Below, in pieces: positions 17,951 through 27,751 of a stretch of DNA of 64,000 nucleotides. A model generated the notes under the pieces. That model was not told the origin of the DNA, did no database searches, and saw only the letters and a program-made list of their open reading frames with translations. The stretch comes from Thiomicrorhabdus sediminis (GTDB lineage: Bacteria; Pseudomonadota; Gammaproteobacteria; Thiomicrospirales; Thiomicrospiraceae): the NCBI RefSeq assembly GCF_005885815.1, contig NZ_CP040602.1, positions 2,247,630-2,311,629 of the forward strand, written 5' to 3'. The number at the start of each line of letters is the position of its first letter. The first letter of the stretch is position 1. A program made the translations under genes and the position numbers.

Positions 17951-20278
17951 TTAAATCTTTACTCTTTTTAACCTTAATGCATTGGCGATTACAGATACAG
18001 AACTAAAACTCATCGCTGCCGCTGCAATTATTGGTGAAAGCAGCAAACCAAAGAAGGGGTAAAAAACTCCAGCAGCAATCGGAACACCAGAAGCGTTATA
18101 GATAAAAGCAAAGAATAAATTTTGGCGGATATTCTTCATCGTAGCGCGGCTCAATTTATGCGCTCTTACAATGCCATTTAAATCACCTTTAACCAACGTT
18201 ATAGTGGCGCTCTCCATTGCTACATCGGTTCCCGTTCCCATAGCGATACCTACTTGTGCTTGGGCTAAGGCCGGCGCATCATTCACACCATCCCCTGCCA
18301 TGGCAACAACATACCCCTCATCCTGAAAACGTTTTATCCAATTCGCTTTATCCTCTGGTAACACCTCCGCTTCAATTTGGTCGATGTTGAGCTTACGACC
18401 CACTGCATTTGCCGTGTCTTGGTTATCTCCGGTCAACATCACAACCTTTATACCTTCCGCATGAAGTGAATTTATCGCCTCTTGCGTTGTGTTTTTGATC
18501 GGGTCAGCCACAATCAACATTCCGGCAAACACTTCATCAATTGCAACAAACATCACGGTTTGACCTTGTGATCGATAATCCAAAATAGCTTTACTTAAAT
18601 GACCGAGTTCAATATTGATGGATTCCATAAATTTTTGATTACCAATCGCTACAGTCTGACCATTAACATTGCCCGATACCCCTTTACCTGTAACAGATGA
18701 AAAATCTGAGACTGGACTGAGCTTTATTGCTTCCTGCTCTGCTGAATCTACAATTGCTTCTGCCAATGGGTGCTCACTTGCTCTTTCCAAACTAGCCGCA
18801 AAATGCAAAACCTCCTTTCTTTGATAGCTTGATTCCACTTCCACCGCAACCAACTTGGGTTTTCCCTCTGTAAGGGTGCCCGTTTTGTCCACAACCAATA
18901 AGTTAACCTTTTCCATCATCTCTAAGGCTTCTGCATTTTTGATGAGTACTCCGTACTGTGCACCAAGTCCAGTACCCACCATAATAGACACAGGGGTAGC
19001 TAACCCCAGAGCACAAGGACAAGCAACAATCAATACTGTAACCGCACTCACTAATGCATAGGCCAAACTCGGATCTGGACCAAACGCCCACCAAGCAAAG
19101 AAAGCAACAATTGCAATGATTACAACAACAGGAACAAAATAAGAGGAAACGATATCCGCTAAATTTTGGATAGGGGCTCTAGAGCGCTGTGCATTAGCGA
19201 CCATCTCAACTATTTGAGAGAGCAGAGTATCCTTCCCCACTTTTTCAGCCTTCATTAACAAGCTACCGGAGCCATTAATCGTCGCACCAATCAAATTATC
19301 ATTAACGGACTTTTCAACGGGAATGGGTTCCCCACTGACCATCGACTCATCTACGAAACTCTTTCCTTGAGTCACAAAGCCATCTACGGGCACTTTATCT
19401 CCCGGTTTGACTCTTAAAATGTCACCAACTTTGATCTCAGTTAATGCCACTTCTTTTTCAGTTCCATCCTGCTCTAATCGCCAGGTCGTATTGGGCGCTA
19501 AACCTAATAACTTTTGGATTGCTTGATTGGTTTTTGATCGAGCTTGCAATTCGAGAACCTGCCCTAACAGAACCAATGCGGTAATCACCGCTGCCGCTTC
19601 GAAATAAACATGTACCAAACCAGCTTGAGACTGCATATCAGACGGGAAAACATGAGGAAGAAGTAGCGCAACCACGCTATAGGACCATGCAACGCCCACG
19701 CCAATCGAGATTAACGTGAACATATTTAGGTTCCAGGTTTTTATAGAATTCCATCCCCTAACAAAAAAAGAAAGCCCTCCCCAGATCACTACAGGAGTAG
19801 CTAAAATGAACTGAACCCACTGAATCTGACGAACATTTAAACTAGCAGGTAAGGTTTCAGGAAATAAATCCATCCACATTGCCAGAATAAATACGGGAAC
19901 AGAAAATAAAGTACTAACCCAAAAACGACGTTTCATATCTTTGAGTTCAGAAGCCTCCCCTGTACTTTCAGACAAACCAGTCAGGATGGGCTCTAGCGCC
20001 ATTCCGCATATCGGGCAGTTACCTGGATGATCTTGCACAATTTCATGATGCATTGGGCAGGTATAGCTCACCGGACTGCTATTGGAAATACTTGCTGATA
20101 TCCTTTGTTCAGAAAGGTATTTTTCTGGATGATGAATAAACTTTTGTTGGCAGCTCTCACCACAGAAATAAAATGTCTGTCCTTGAAAATTATGAGAATA
20201 CTTATCATCACGAACCCTCATTTCACATACAGGATCAATGAATGTTTTTTTTGTACTTGATCGCTGAGACGTCATCAT
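17951..20278 (-). CDS. copA: Copper-exporting P1B-type ATPase
   Basis: This 775-residue inner-membrane pump exports Cu(I) from the cytosol. Domains in order: a YHS metal-binding domain (about 15-55, DPVCEMRV and YFCGESCQ), a heavy-metal-binding domain (about 72-100, YTCPMHHEI...[10 protein letters not shown]), then the ATPase core. The core has the membrane CPC motif ([11 protein letters not shown]), the phosphorylated Asp464 in [19 protein letters not shown] and [10 protein letters not shown]. Late-helix YNASGVP and MSFSSVSV match the copper (IB-1) group. It lacks a classic N-terminal CxxC HMA domain. It follows the SHOCT gene in the same-strand copper operon. A silver role is also possible. 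Confidence 0.93.
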   Translation of the reverse strand: MMTSQRSSTKKTFIDPVCEMRVRDDKYSHNFQGQTFYFCGESCQQKFIHHPEKYLSEQRISASISNSSPVSYTCPMHHEIVQDHPGNCPICGMALEPILTGLSESTGEASELKDMKRRFWVSTLFSVPVFILAMWMDLFPETLPASLNVRQIQWVQFILATPVVIWGGLSFFVRGWNSIKTWNLNMFTLISIGVGVAWSYSVVALLLPHVFPSDMQSQAGLVHVYFEAAAVITALVLLGQVLELQARSKTNQAIQKLLGLAPNTTWRLEQDGTEKEVALTEIKVGDILRVKPGDKVPVDGFVTQGKSFVDESMVSGEPIPVEKSVNDNLIGATINGSGSLLMKAEKVGKDTLLSQIVEMVANAQRSRAPIQNLADIVSSYFVPVVVIIAIVAFFAWWAFGPDPSLAYALVSAVTVLIVACPCALGLATPVSIMVGTGLGAQYGVLIKNAEALEMMEKVNLLVVDKTGTLTEGKPKLVAVEVESSYQRKEVLHFAASLERASEHPLAEAIVDSAEQEAIKLSPVSDFSSVTGKGVSGNVNGQTVAIGNQKFMESINIELGHLSKAILDYRSQGQTVMFVAIDEVFAGMLIVADPIKNTTQEAINSLHAEGIKVVMLTGDNQDTANAVGRKLNIDQIEAEVLPEDKANWIKRFQDEGYVVAMAGDGVNDAPALAQAQVGIAMGTGTDVAMESATITLVKGDLNGIVRAHKLSRATMKNIRQNLFFAFIYNASGVPIAAGVFYPFFGLLLSPIIAAAAMSFSSVSVIANALRLKRVKI

Positions 20279-20337
20279 AATTTTCCCCTCATCTATCTGT
20301 GCTAACTGGTTTTAAATCACGCATTACTTCTAAGCAA

Positions 20338-20553
20338 TTAAGAGAGAAGTGTTTTTTTCTGCTCCTCAAACTCTTCTTTTGTAATCTCTCCTTTTGCATA
20401 GCGCTTTTTTAATATTTCAAGAGCCGATTCTGAATCACCACGTTGCTGAAAAATCACCTTGAGGCCTATAAGTACTAATACAATTAAAATTAACCAGAAT
20501 ATCCACATATGCCCTCCCATAAAGTTCAGCATAGACTCGTCATAAAATTCCAT
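20338..20553 (-). CDS. Small membrane-anchored SHOCT-domain protein
   Basis: This protein of about 71 residues has one transmembrane helix (MWIFWLILIVLVLIGLKVIF) and a C-terminal SHOCT motif (ALEILKKRYAKGEITKEEFEEQKKTL). The ATG at 20553 has GGGAG eight bases upstream; an in-frame start at 20568 is less likely. Such small proteins commonly accompany CopA-type ATPases and multicopper oxidases. SHOCT is thought to mediate oligomerisation. The exact role is unknown. Confidence 0.8.
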   Translation of the reverse strand: MEFYDESMLNFMGGHMWIFWLILIVLVLIGLKVIFQQRGDSESALEILKKRYAKGEITKEEFEEQKKTLLS

Positions 20554-20592
20554 AAAGCAACTCCCCATAGTTGATACATTTAAGCTATTGAC

Positions 20593-22101
20593 CTACACCA
20601 CAATAAATTGCCCCATCATTCCCGCATCTTCATGTTCCAAAATATGGCAATGGTACATATAAGCATCAGATGAACTTGAATATGGGCCTGTTGGCAACAA
20701 AATTTTTACCGTTTCATCCTTATGAACGGTTACAGTATCTTTTAATCCCAATTCCCATGAAAGTGGAGGCTTTCCATTTCTTTCAAGCACTTTGAATTGT
20801 GTGTTATGTACATGAAAAGGATGGTGCATCATGGAAGGGTTTTGCAGTTCCCAGATTTCAAAGGTGTTTACTTTGAGTGTTTCGTTAACGACATTCATAT
20901 CCCAGCTTTGCCCATTGATAGAGAAACCGCCGTTACCAAACATCATTTGAGGACCCATTTGCATTTCTAAATTCATTTTTCGAGTTTGGGCGACTGCTTG
21001 ATTAGACCAATCTGGAAGTGGAACAAGCTGGCTAAGAGTTTTAGCTTTAACCCGTTCCGAGTGTCTAGGATCGATATGCATTAAATCGAATGTTTGATCT
21101 AAGTTTCCACGATCCATGCCTCTCATCATACCCATTGATAGGTTTCCGTAACCTTTAATTGTACGCAGAGATATGGACTTTCGATCAGATAAATCAACAA
21201 TGATTTCCGCTCGTTCAGATGGTGCCAAACGCACTCTATTAGTCGTGATGGCTTGGCTCAAAAGGCCGCCATCAGTGGCAATTAATTCAAATGGTCTTAA
21301 ATCAGAAAAAACCAGGTCATAAAATCTCGCATTAGACGCATTGTGTAGGCGGAGGCGAATGCGGGTTTTCTCTGGTTCCAGTACAGAGTTAGCAACTCCA
21401 TTAACTAGCATTACGTTACCATGCATTCCTTGCATTTTATTCATGCGCTGATTGTTGTAGTAGAATTCTCCTGCTTCATCAAATGAACGATCCATTATGA
21501 TGACAGGATAATCATCAACGCCATATTCATGCGGTAGGTTTAATGCTTTATCACGTTCCTCATCAATAATTTGCATTTGTCCGCCAAGGCCCTTCCAGAC
21601 TTGCACACCGGTTTTATGGTGAGTATGAGAGTGATAAAAAAGAGTGGATGGTTCATTAATCACTTTCCATTCAGCATTCCAAGTTTTGTTAGGTGCAATT
21701 TCTTGATGCGGGCCTCCGTCCTCACTAGCCGGCAGAATCATCCCGTGCCAATGCAATGCAACAGGTTCATTGAGTTGATTATTGACTTGCATTTGTATGG
21801 TTTGCCCTTTTTTCATTTGAAGGACGGGGGCAAGGAATGGTTGGTTGATACCTAATGTCTGAGTTGTCGTGTCAGGCAGGATGCGAGTTTCACCCTGCTG
21901 TATTTTTAATTTAAAGACCTGTTTGCCATGATCACTTTCGCCTCTTTCAACAGGTGGTAAATTGAATGTACGCAATGGAAATTTTGCGGTTAAAAATTCT
22001 GTGTCGGCAGAAGGTTGAGCACTTATTCCAGAACTATTTAAGCCTGTTAAAATGCCTGCTGCTGTAGCAAAGCTCTTAGTAATAAAGTCACGTCTTTTCA
22101 T
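20593..22101 (-). CDS. Multicopper oxidase, Tat-exported
   Basis: This 502-residue periplasmic oxidase oxidises Cu(I) to the less toxic Cu(II), using O2. A twin-arginine signal opens the protein (MKRRDFITKS). All copper-site boxes are present: HWHGMI (about 118), YHSHTHH (about 155), HHPFHVH (about 430) and YHCHILEHEDAGMM near the C-terminus. It resembles the CueO/McoC group more than PcoA. It lies between the cytochrome c and SHOCT genes in the operon. It is the second multicopper oxidase there, the other being CopA at 23409-25454. Confidence 0.92.
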   Translation of the reverse strand: MKRRDFITKSFATAAGILTGLNSSGISAQPSADTEFLTAKFPLRTFNLPPVERGESDHGKQVFKLKIQQGETRILPDTTTQTLGINQPFLAPVLQMKKGQTIQMQVNNQLNEPVALHWHGMILPASEDGGPHQEIAPNKTWNAEWKVINEPSTLFYHSHTHHKTGVQVWKGLGGQMQIIDEERDKALNLPHEYGVDDYPVIIMDRSFDEAGEFYYNNQRMNKMQGMHGNVMLVNGVANSVLEPEKTRIRLRLHNASNARFYDLVFSDLRPFELIATDGGLLSQAITTNRVRLAPSERAEIIVDLSDRKSISLRTIKGYGNLSMGMMRGMDRGNLDQTFDLMHIDPRHSERVKAKTLSQLVPLPDWSNQAVAQTRKMNLEMQMGPQMMFGNGGFSINGQSWDMNVVNETLKVNTFEIWELQNPSMMHHPFHVHNTQFKVLERNGKPPLSWELGLKDTVTVHKDETVKILLPTGPYSSSSDAYMYHCHILEHEDAGMMGQFIVV

Positions 22102-22111
22102 AGTGTTCTCC

Positions 22112-22597
22112 TTACTTTAGGCCGCCACGGCTCAGCCAAGCCTGATAAATTTCGTCTGACCAAAAATTTTGGAAATAAGCAATCGCTTGCAATCGCTCTG
22201 TTTGCGATAATTTATCTTTGAATCCCGGCATAGTGCCTCCCAAAGGAATGCCACCATAGACAATGGTACGATTGAGAATTTTTAAAGGGTGATGCCAAGC
22301 GTGCGCGGAACCATTTAAAGGTGGTGCTGGGTATTTGCCATTATCCAGAGTTTGTTTCCAATCTTTCACCAGACCTTGTGCCTGATCTCCGTGGCATGCT
22401 GCACAATTGGCTAAGAATACTTTTTTACCCATTTGTACATCTGTAGTTGAATACCATCGTTTTGTTGTTTCTTTTTCAGAATAAACGGTACTGTTATTAG
22501 CACTACTAGTATCATTTTCGGATGATTTCGATTGTGTGTTTGTATCTGTACAAGCAGACAATAAAGAAGTACTTAAAAGAATAAACAAGTATTTCAT
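22112..22597 (-). CDS. Lipoprotein cytochrome c
   Basis: This 161-residue protein has a lipobox (LLSAC) after a short hydrophobic signal. One haem c site reads CAACHG at about residue 68, and a candidate axial Met lies in GTMPGF. It ends ten bases before the downstream multicopper oxidase gene. A membrane-tethered cytochrome here could pass electrons from copper oxidation to the respiratory chain. That role is inferred. Confidence 0.88.
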   Translation of the reverse strand: MKYLFILLSTSLLSACTDTNTQSKSSENDTSSANNSTVYSEKETTKRWYSTTDVQMGKKVFLANCAACHGDQAQGLVKDWKQTLDNGKYPAPPLNGSAHAWHHPLKILNRTIVYGGIPLGGTMPGFKDKLSQTERLQAIAYFQNFWSDEIYQAWLSRGGLK

Positions 22598-22666
22598 ACA
22601 ATTTCCTTAGACTTGTATAAGTTAAGGAAGCTTTAGTTTTTACAGCCTCCTTAACCGAATAAAAAA

Positions 22667-23383
22667 TTAGAACCAGAAACGAACCCCAGCGACTAAGCTG
22701 GTTTCTTGTTCCTTACCGCCTTCAGCCTTGACATAGTCTGCTGTTGTGCCAAAGAATTGGTTGTAGGTCAAACCAATATAAGGCGCAAATTTACGGGTGA
22801 TTTCGTAACGCAGACGTAAGCCTATATTTAGGTTGGATAACCCCGAACCTGTGCCCATTTTTTCGTTATCAAAAGAATATGCACTTAGCGCAATACTAGG
22901 CGTTAAAATCAGCTTTTGAGTGAATAACGCCTCATATTCCGATTCTAAACGAATCCCCAGGCCATCAGAGTTTGCCAATAAAAGCGCATTGGTTTCAAAG
23001 AAGTAGGGAGCAAGACCTTGCAGACCAATAGCAGCCCAGGTTTGGTTGGCTTCAGGTGCCGTGTCATAAGCCAATCCCAGTTGTAAATCCCAAAACTTTT
23101 CTACGGGTGTTGAATACAGCAGTTGGTTTTCAGATTCGTTCTGCCCTTGAACGCTTTCACCTTCGGACTTGAGGTATAGCTTATGCCAGTCTTTACCTAC
23201 CCATGCGCTTGCCGCCCAACCTGTCGGGTTGTTTTCCTGATTGCTTATTTCCAGGTTATCCACGATTAAAGAGGCCAGTAATGGATCTCTTTCGCCGCCC
23301 GCTTGGGCAATCCCTGTTATCAAAGTTGTTGCAAAAAATGCTTGAATCAAAATAGAAACTGGTTTTTGAATTAGATTTTTCAT
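22667..23383 (-). CDS. copB: Copper resistance outer-membrane protein CopB
   Basis: This 238-residue protein has a signal peptide (cleavage after GIAQA) and a predicted outer-membrane beta-barrel. The family ending YIGLTYNQFFG...LVAGVRFWF terminates in Phe. It lacks the Met/His-rich N-terminal segment that many CopB proteins carry, so it is a short form. CopB works with CopA to sequester or move copper at the cell surface. The gene is 25 bases downstream of the copA oxidase gene. Confidence 0.9.
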   Translation of the reverse strand: MKNLIQKPVSILIQAFFATTLITGIAQAGGERDPLLASLIVDNLEISNQENNPTGWAASAWVGKDWHKLYLKSEGESVQGQNESENQLLYSTPVEKFWDLQLGLAYDTAPEANQTWAAIGLQGLAPYFFETNALLLANSDGLGIRLESEYEALFTQKLILTPSIALSAYSFDNEKMGTGSGLSNLNIGLRLRYEITRKFAPYIGLTYNQFFGTTADYVKAEGGKEQETSLVAGVRFWF

Positions 23384-23408
23384 GATTTCATCCCTTTTAT
23401 TTCACCGG

Positions 23409-25454
23409 TTATCGAATTTGTACGCGTCTAAACATGCCCATCATGTGATAGAGCATGTGGCAGTGGAATGCCCAATCGCCTCGCGCATCCATCGTCACGC
23501 GGTAACTTATTTTCGCGCCCGGTTGTACGACTATCGTATGTTTTCTCGGAATATGATTTTCATCCCCGGTTTCTAAATCACTCCAGACACCATGAAGGTG
23601 CATAGGGTGATTCATCATCGTATCGTTAATAAATGTGATACGAATTCGTTCACCGTATTGGAACTTTAACGGCGGTGCTTCATCAAAAGGAATACCATCA
23701 ATCGACCACATATAACGCTCCATATTCCCTGTTAGGTGCAGAACGAGTTCTTTGCTTGGTTTTGGTTCATGACGGGTCGGGTAGAGGTTTTTAAGGTCGG
23801 CATAGGTCAGAACCCTGCGACCGTTATTACGCAACCCTACGCCGGGATCATCCAAACGATACTTGGCCCCCATAGCACGCATATCAATTTGTGGCCCCTC
23901 TTTTCTAGGCACCTCTATTTGTGGAAGTTGAGGATTCATATCCATTGGAATCACAGCTGAATCCAAATCAACATTCATTGCCTGTGCATTGTGAGAGTGT
24001 TTGGAGTGGTCAACGTCACTTACATCCATGCCCATTTTCATTTTTTCCATCGCTAACGCGTGGCTGTAATCAGGGGTTTCATGTGCCATTGGCGCATTAT
24101 GATCGGAATGACCATCAGAGTGATTATTCATCGAATTCATGTCGTGTCCCGAGTGATCCATGGTGTTATTATTCATTGAACTCATATCGTGACCGGAGTG
24201 ATCCATAGAACTGTTGTTCATTGACTCCATATCGTGACCGGAGTGATCCATGCTGTTGTTGTTCATTGAACCCATATCGTGACCGGAGTGATCCATCCCC
24301 ATATCGGTCATGGTTAGAATCGGTAACGGATCCATTTCGGGTGTCTCAGCAATCTGATTAGCATCCGTAGTTAATGAACCGATGGCATAACCTGTACGGT
24401 CAATGGATTGTGCAAAAATGGCATAAGCTGTTTGTTTTGAATCCGGTTCGACGATTACGTCATAGGTTTCTGCCACACCGATTCTGAATTCATCCACCTC
24501 TACAGGTTGAATGAGGTTCCCATCGGCAGCAATGACCGTCATTTTTATCCCAGGAATGCGAACATCAAAAAATGTCATCGCGGCGGCATTAATAAAACGT
24601 AGACGAACTTTTTTGCCAGCCTCAATTTGTGCACGCCAGTGAGCGTTAGGAGATAAGCCGTTCATCAGATAGGTGTAGGTTGCACCGGAAACGTCAGATA
24701 TATCGCGATCTGTCATTTTCATGGTGTTCCACATTTTTCTATTTTCCCAAGCTTTGGCAAAGCCAATTTCGCTGACTTCGTTAAAAAAGTCACCAACGGT
24801 TCTCTGACCAATATTGTAGAAATCTCCCATTTTTTTCAGGTTGGCATAGATGGTCTCTGGTGCAGTATCAGACCAATCAGAAAGCTGTACAATGTAGTCA
24901 TAATCCGATTGCACAGGTTCACTTTCTTTGGGAAGGATGACAATTGCACCGTATACGCCAGTCTGTTCCTGGTATGCGGAGTGGCTGTGATACCAGTAGG
25001 TACCCGTTTGCTGAATCGTAAATTGATAGGTATAGGTCTCGCCTGGTTTTATGCCATCAAAACTGAATCCAGGAACACCGTCCATATTGGTTGGCAAGAT
25101 GAGACCATGCCAGTGAATAGACGAATCCACATCCAATTCGTTTTTTACTCTTAAGGTGACGGTATCGCCTTCTCTGAATACCAATGTAGGGGCTGGAAGT
25201 GAGCCGTTGACCAAGGTTGCCACACGTGTTTTACCGGTGATATTGACACGTTTTTCTGCAATGGTTAAGTCAAACTCGGTCCCACTTAAAAGAGATTGTC
25301 TTGGGTAAAATTTCTCTGTGTTGTTTGAGATAAACTCATTGTTGGCTAGAGCTCGGGGAATTTGAGCCCCCAGAGCAGCCGCTGTCGAGGCTAAGGTAAC
25401 GCCTTTCACAAATTGACGACGTGATAGTTGATTATTTTGAATATTAGTCTTCAT
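23409..25454 (-). CDS. copA: Copper resistance multicopper oxidase CopA/PcoA family
   Basis: This 681-residue periplasmic protein has a Tat signal (LSRRQFVKGVTLAS). Cupredoxin copper boxes are HWHGLILPTN, YWYHSHSAYQEQTG, HPMHLHG and AFHCHMLYHMMGMF. A methionine/histidine-rich insert at about residues 385-460 consists of four 15-residue repeats beginning MDHSGHDM, followed by further MxxDHS motifs. The insert is typical of PcoA/CopA and probably binds many copper ions. It is the second gene of the minus-strand operon. The symbol copA in this family denotes the oxidase and not the ATPase. Confidence 0.93.
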   Translation of the reverse strand: MKTNIQNNQLSRRQFVKGVTLASTAAALGAQIPRALANNEFISNNTEKFYPRQSLLSGTEFDLTIAEKRVNITGKTRVATLVNGSLPAPTLVFREGDTVTLRVKNELDVDSSIHWHGLILPTNMDGVPGFSFDGIKPGETYTYQFTIQQTGTYWYHSHSAYQEQTGVYGAIVILPKESEPVQSDYDYIVQLSDWSDTAPETIYANLKKMGDFYNIGQRTVGDFFNEVSEIGFAKAWENRKMWNTMKMTDRDISDVSGATYTYLMNGLSPNAHWRAQIEAGKKVRLRFINAAAMTFFDVRIPGIKMTVIAADGNLIQPVEVDEFRIGVAETYDVIVEPDSKQTAYAIFAQSIDRTGYAIGSLTTDANQIAETPEMDPLPILTMTDMGMDHSGHDMGSMNNNSMDHSGHDMESMNNSSMDHSGHDMSSMNNNTMDHSGHDMNSMNNHSDGHSDHNAPMAHETPDYSHALAMEKMKMGMDVSDVDHSKHSHNAQAMNVDLDSAVIPMDMNPQLPQIEVPRKEGPQIDMRAMGAKYRLDDPGVGLRNNGRRVLTYADLKNLYPTRHEPKPSKELVLHLTGNMERYMWSIDGIPFDEAPPLKFQYGERIRITFINDTMMNHPMHLHGVWSDLETGDENHIPRKHTIVVQPGAKISYRVTMDARGDWAFHCHMLYHMMGMFRRVQIR
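24118..24297 (-). repeat. Four 45-bp tandem repeats in the copA oxidase gene
   Basis: Each unit encodes a variant of MDHSGHDM-x-SMNN-x-x. The units are nearly identical at DNA level (GTGACCGGAGTGATCCAT recurs), which points to recent expansion. Confidence 0.85.
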
Positions 25455-25574
25455 GACCTAACTCCTTAAAAACAAAAGTAAAAAATTACAATTCAATGTT
25501 TTAAGGCGAAAGCAGAGTTTTTGCTAAACGATATTTAGGTATACGTTTAGGTTAATCTTAGGTTTCTCGCCTTG

Positions 25575-25952
25575 TTAGGCGATAGAGGAAGGTGGAGGGG
25601 TTTCAGGTTTAGTGAAACGTGTATTGAATTCGAATACTTGCGGTTCAACGTTAGAAACAACAGTAGTTTCATTAAGCCCAGCAGGATTAAGATTATTTAG
25701 ATAAATTGTTGAGCTGTGAAGAGAGAGACACAAAACATCGACACAAGAATCTGTGCAGCAACTCTGAACATGCGTCACGTCACTATTAAAATGCATACAT
25801 CCAACGTCTTTAGGCATATCTTGCATATTTGTATGCATCATTTGCATTTGCATTTTTTCCGCGCCATTAATCATGGACATATCTATCCCAGCCCATGCTG
25901 AACCAGCAAGGCTTTGAATGAGAAATAACATGATTAGGAACTTTTTAAACAT
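25575..25952 (-). CDS. Small secreted Met/Cys protein (CopL-like position)
   Basis: This 125-residue protein has a signal peptide ending AGSAWA. A Met-rich run (MQMQMMHTNMQDMP) and four or five Cys residues (GCMHF, SCCTDSC, LCLSL) follow. The tail is proline-rich (ETPPPSSIA). It is the first gene of the copper operon, where CopL-type proteins are often found. The metal-binding composition fits that, but sequence identity to CopL is not established here. Its overall design (signal, metal-binding residues, PPP near the end) resembles the His-rich protein at 27752-28123. Confidence 0.65.
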   Translation of the reverse strand: MFKKFLIMLFLIQSLAGSAWAGIDMSMINGAEKMQMQMMHTNMQDMPKDVGCMHFNSDVTHVQSCCTDSCVDVLCLSLHSSTIYLNNLNPAGLNETTVVSNVEPQVFEFNTRFTKPETPPPSSIA

Positions 25953-25989
25953 GATGTCATCTGAGTTATATGTTTATTATTAAATTCTA

Positions 25990-26017
25990 ATACTACTCTT
26001 TTTGATTTAATAATCAA
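25990..26017 (-). promoter_or_regulatory. Candidate promoter of the copper operon
   Basis: On the minus strand, TTGATT (26017-26012) and TAGTAT (25995-25990) are 16 bases apart, about 40 bases upstream of the first gene. I see no clear dyad typical of CueR or CopR sites. Confidence 0.4.
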
Positions 26018-26069
26018 GAGCTTTAAACGTAGCATTCTGCAACAGGGCTCTTTTAGTTTTGTTAAAGTC

Positions 26070-26215
26070 TAATAGTACTAGGCTCCTAATCATAGTTGAA
26101 CATGAACAGCCTGTTTATGCCGAGTAAAACCAACAATATCGATCAGTTATATAAAATTGCTCAGAAATCTCACGTCCGTAATCCCCTATATTTTTATTTA
26201 CAGATGAGAGCTAAT
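26070..26215 (-). pseudogene. Relic of a DUF6428-type gene (first copy)
   Basis: On the minus strand the DNA aligns with the larger relic at 40863-41411. It contains YGREISEQFYITD (against DGRVIPTQFHITD) and, after an internal deletion of about 70 bases, TRHKQAVHVQL (against TRHEQAVHFQL). Several stops interrupt it. It lies between the copper operon promoter and the IS30 element. Confidence 0.7.
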
Positions 26216-26241
26216 TGAGTTCAAAGTGTAACCAAATAAAT

Positions 26242-26294
26242 AGCAATAGGTGGGGAAATTAAAACAGCAAACTCTGGATACCTCAATGCAGCAA
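26242..26294. repeat. AGCAA motif repeated at exact 24-bp spacing (copy 1)
   Basis: AGCAA occurs at 26242, 26266 and 26290. The same spacing recurs beside the other DUF6428 relic at 41445-41497. Regularly spaced short repeats are typical of IS21-family termini, where they bind transposase. No complete IS21 element is present. Confidence 0.55.
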
Positions 26295-26454
26295 TACTAT
26301 GTGCCTTTAAACGCTAATACTCAGTTTTGGACAAAAGAGTATAAAATACGTGAAAGTGCTTCAGTTTGAGGTCTTATTTATCAGATGAGGCATTCATCCG
26401 CCAGAAATGGTTCCTAGCACGGTTTGGGAATTAAAGAGATTACTCAAGTCTTCT

Positions 26455-26492
26455 AAAAAGCACTTAGCCAGTATTGGCAAGGGCTTTTTCTT
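26455..26492 (+). terminator. Possible terminator before the IS30 element
   Basis: AAAAAGC...TTGCCA-type imperfect hairpin (AAAAAGCACTTAGCCA/TGGCAAGGGCTTTTT) followed by Ts. The stem has mismatches. Confidence 0.45.
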
Positions 26493-26512
26493 TTTTGACT
26501 GAATCTTTTGAA

Positions 26513-27601
26513 TCGCAGTTTCAAGTAATAACTGCAATTTTCTAAATTATGCTGCAAGTAAATCTACTTGCAGCCCCATAAATAATTCATTAGGTGTCTT
26601 ACCACCTCGAGTTTTTCGAGGTCGGTTGTTTAATCGTTCCATGACCATTTGAGCTTGCTCTATTGTGACATCTCGCAAGTCTGTTCCCTTTGGAAAATAC
26701 TGATGTATCAGTCCATTGGTGTTTTCGTTAATCCCTCTTTCCCAAGAAGCATATAGATGGGCAAAATAAATATCAGCTTCCTGTGCTTTGGCCATCTGTT
26801 CATGTTCTGCGAACTCTTTGCAATTGTCGTAGGTTACGGTCAATACTCGTTCTTTCAAGGGGCTTAACACCTCAATCGCTGCCTGTTTAAGTTGCTCGGC
26901 GTTTTTACCTTTTAGTGGCACAATCACCGTGTAGAGTGTCTTGCACTCCACTAGTGTCAGTAGTGCGCCTTTATGACCCTTACCGATAATCGTATCGCCT
27001 TCCCAATCACCAATACGCGATTTTTGTTCCACGATTTTAGGACGCTCGTCAATCGATACTCGATTCACAATCTGACCTCTTCGGTCATACTTACCATAAC
27101 GCTTACGGTAGGGCTTATTCGCGATGCGTAAGTATGTATGCAAGGTGCCATTATTGGCTTTATCTCGGTAGAAGTATTGTTACATCGTTTCGTGATGAAG
27201 TTTCAAACCACGATGCCTTTCGAGATAATTTGAAACCTGTTCAGGGCTTAAATCCTGCTCTATCAATGTTCCTATCCAGTTTTGTACTTCTGTTGTCAGC
27301 TTGATATGTTTCTTAGCGGTACATCGACGTTCTTCTGCCAACCTATGAGCCTGCTGATGTCGATAACCTCTCATTCCTTTATTGCGTTTTAACTCGCGAC
27401 TGATGGTTGAGGGATGTCGATCAAGGTTACGTGCAATAGCTTTTTGTGTAAAACCTTCTTTCAAAAGTCCATAAATCTGGTATCGTTCACCTTCAGTCAA
27501 TTGGGTATATTTCATGTGCTAATCTCTTGGTCGGGAAAAGCCAATGAGTTTACCTCAACTGGCTTTCCTTTCTAGATTGCACTTATTATCCGAAACTGCG
27601 A
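26513..27601. mobile_element. IS30-family insertion sequence
   Basis: The element of about 1.09 kb is bounded by 26-bp inverted repeats at 26513-26538 and 27576-27601, which match at 22 of 26 positions and share GAAACTGCGA. It contains an IS30-type transposase gene that is interrupted by a stop. It separates the copper operon from the divalent-metal efflux operon. Confidence 0.85.
26547..27515 (-). pseudogene. IS30-family transposase with an internal stop
   Basis: The N-terminal half has the helix-turn-helix KAIARNLDRHPSTISRELKRN. The C-terminal half has the DDE core GDWEGDTIIGKGHKGALLTLVE, TYDNCKEFAEHE and YASWERGINENTNGLIHQYFP. A TAA at 27182-27180 lies in frame after HHETM, where the family normally has Tyr (HETIYxY). 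Reading on in the same frame restores a full transposase of about 322 codons. No frameshift is needed, so a single nonsense change inactivated it. Confidence 0.88.
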
Positions 27602-27707
27602 ATTAAATTTGGCAGATAAAATGCTTCTAGTGTTATCAGGCCTTACCAGAAATTGATTGGCTATCTAGGGCGACTCCAATAAAAATTTTTATTTTTTAAA
27701 AAATTGC

Positions 27708-27716
27708 TGTTATAAT
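27708..27716 (+). promoter_or_regulatory. Extended -10 promoter for the His-rich/RND operon
   Basis: TGTTATAAT (extended -10 TGn plus perfect TATAAT) lies 35 bases upstream of the ATG at 27752. The -35 region is T/A-rich and weak. Confidence 0.5.
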
Positions 27717-27751
27717 CCTGAATTGAATAGACAAATGATATTTATTGCGTC

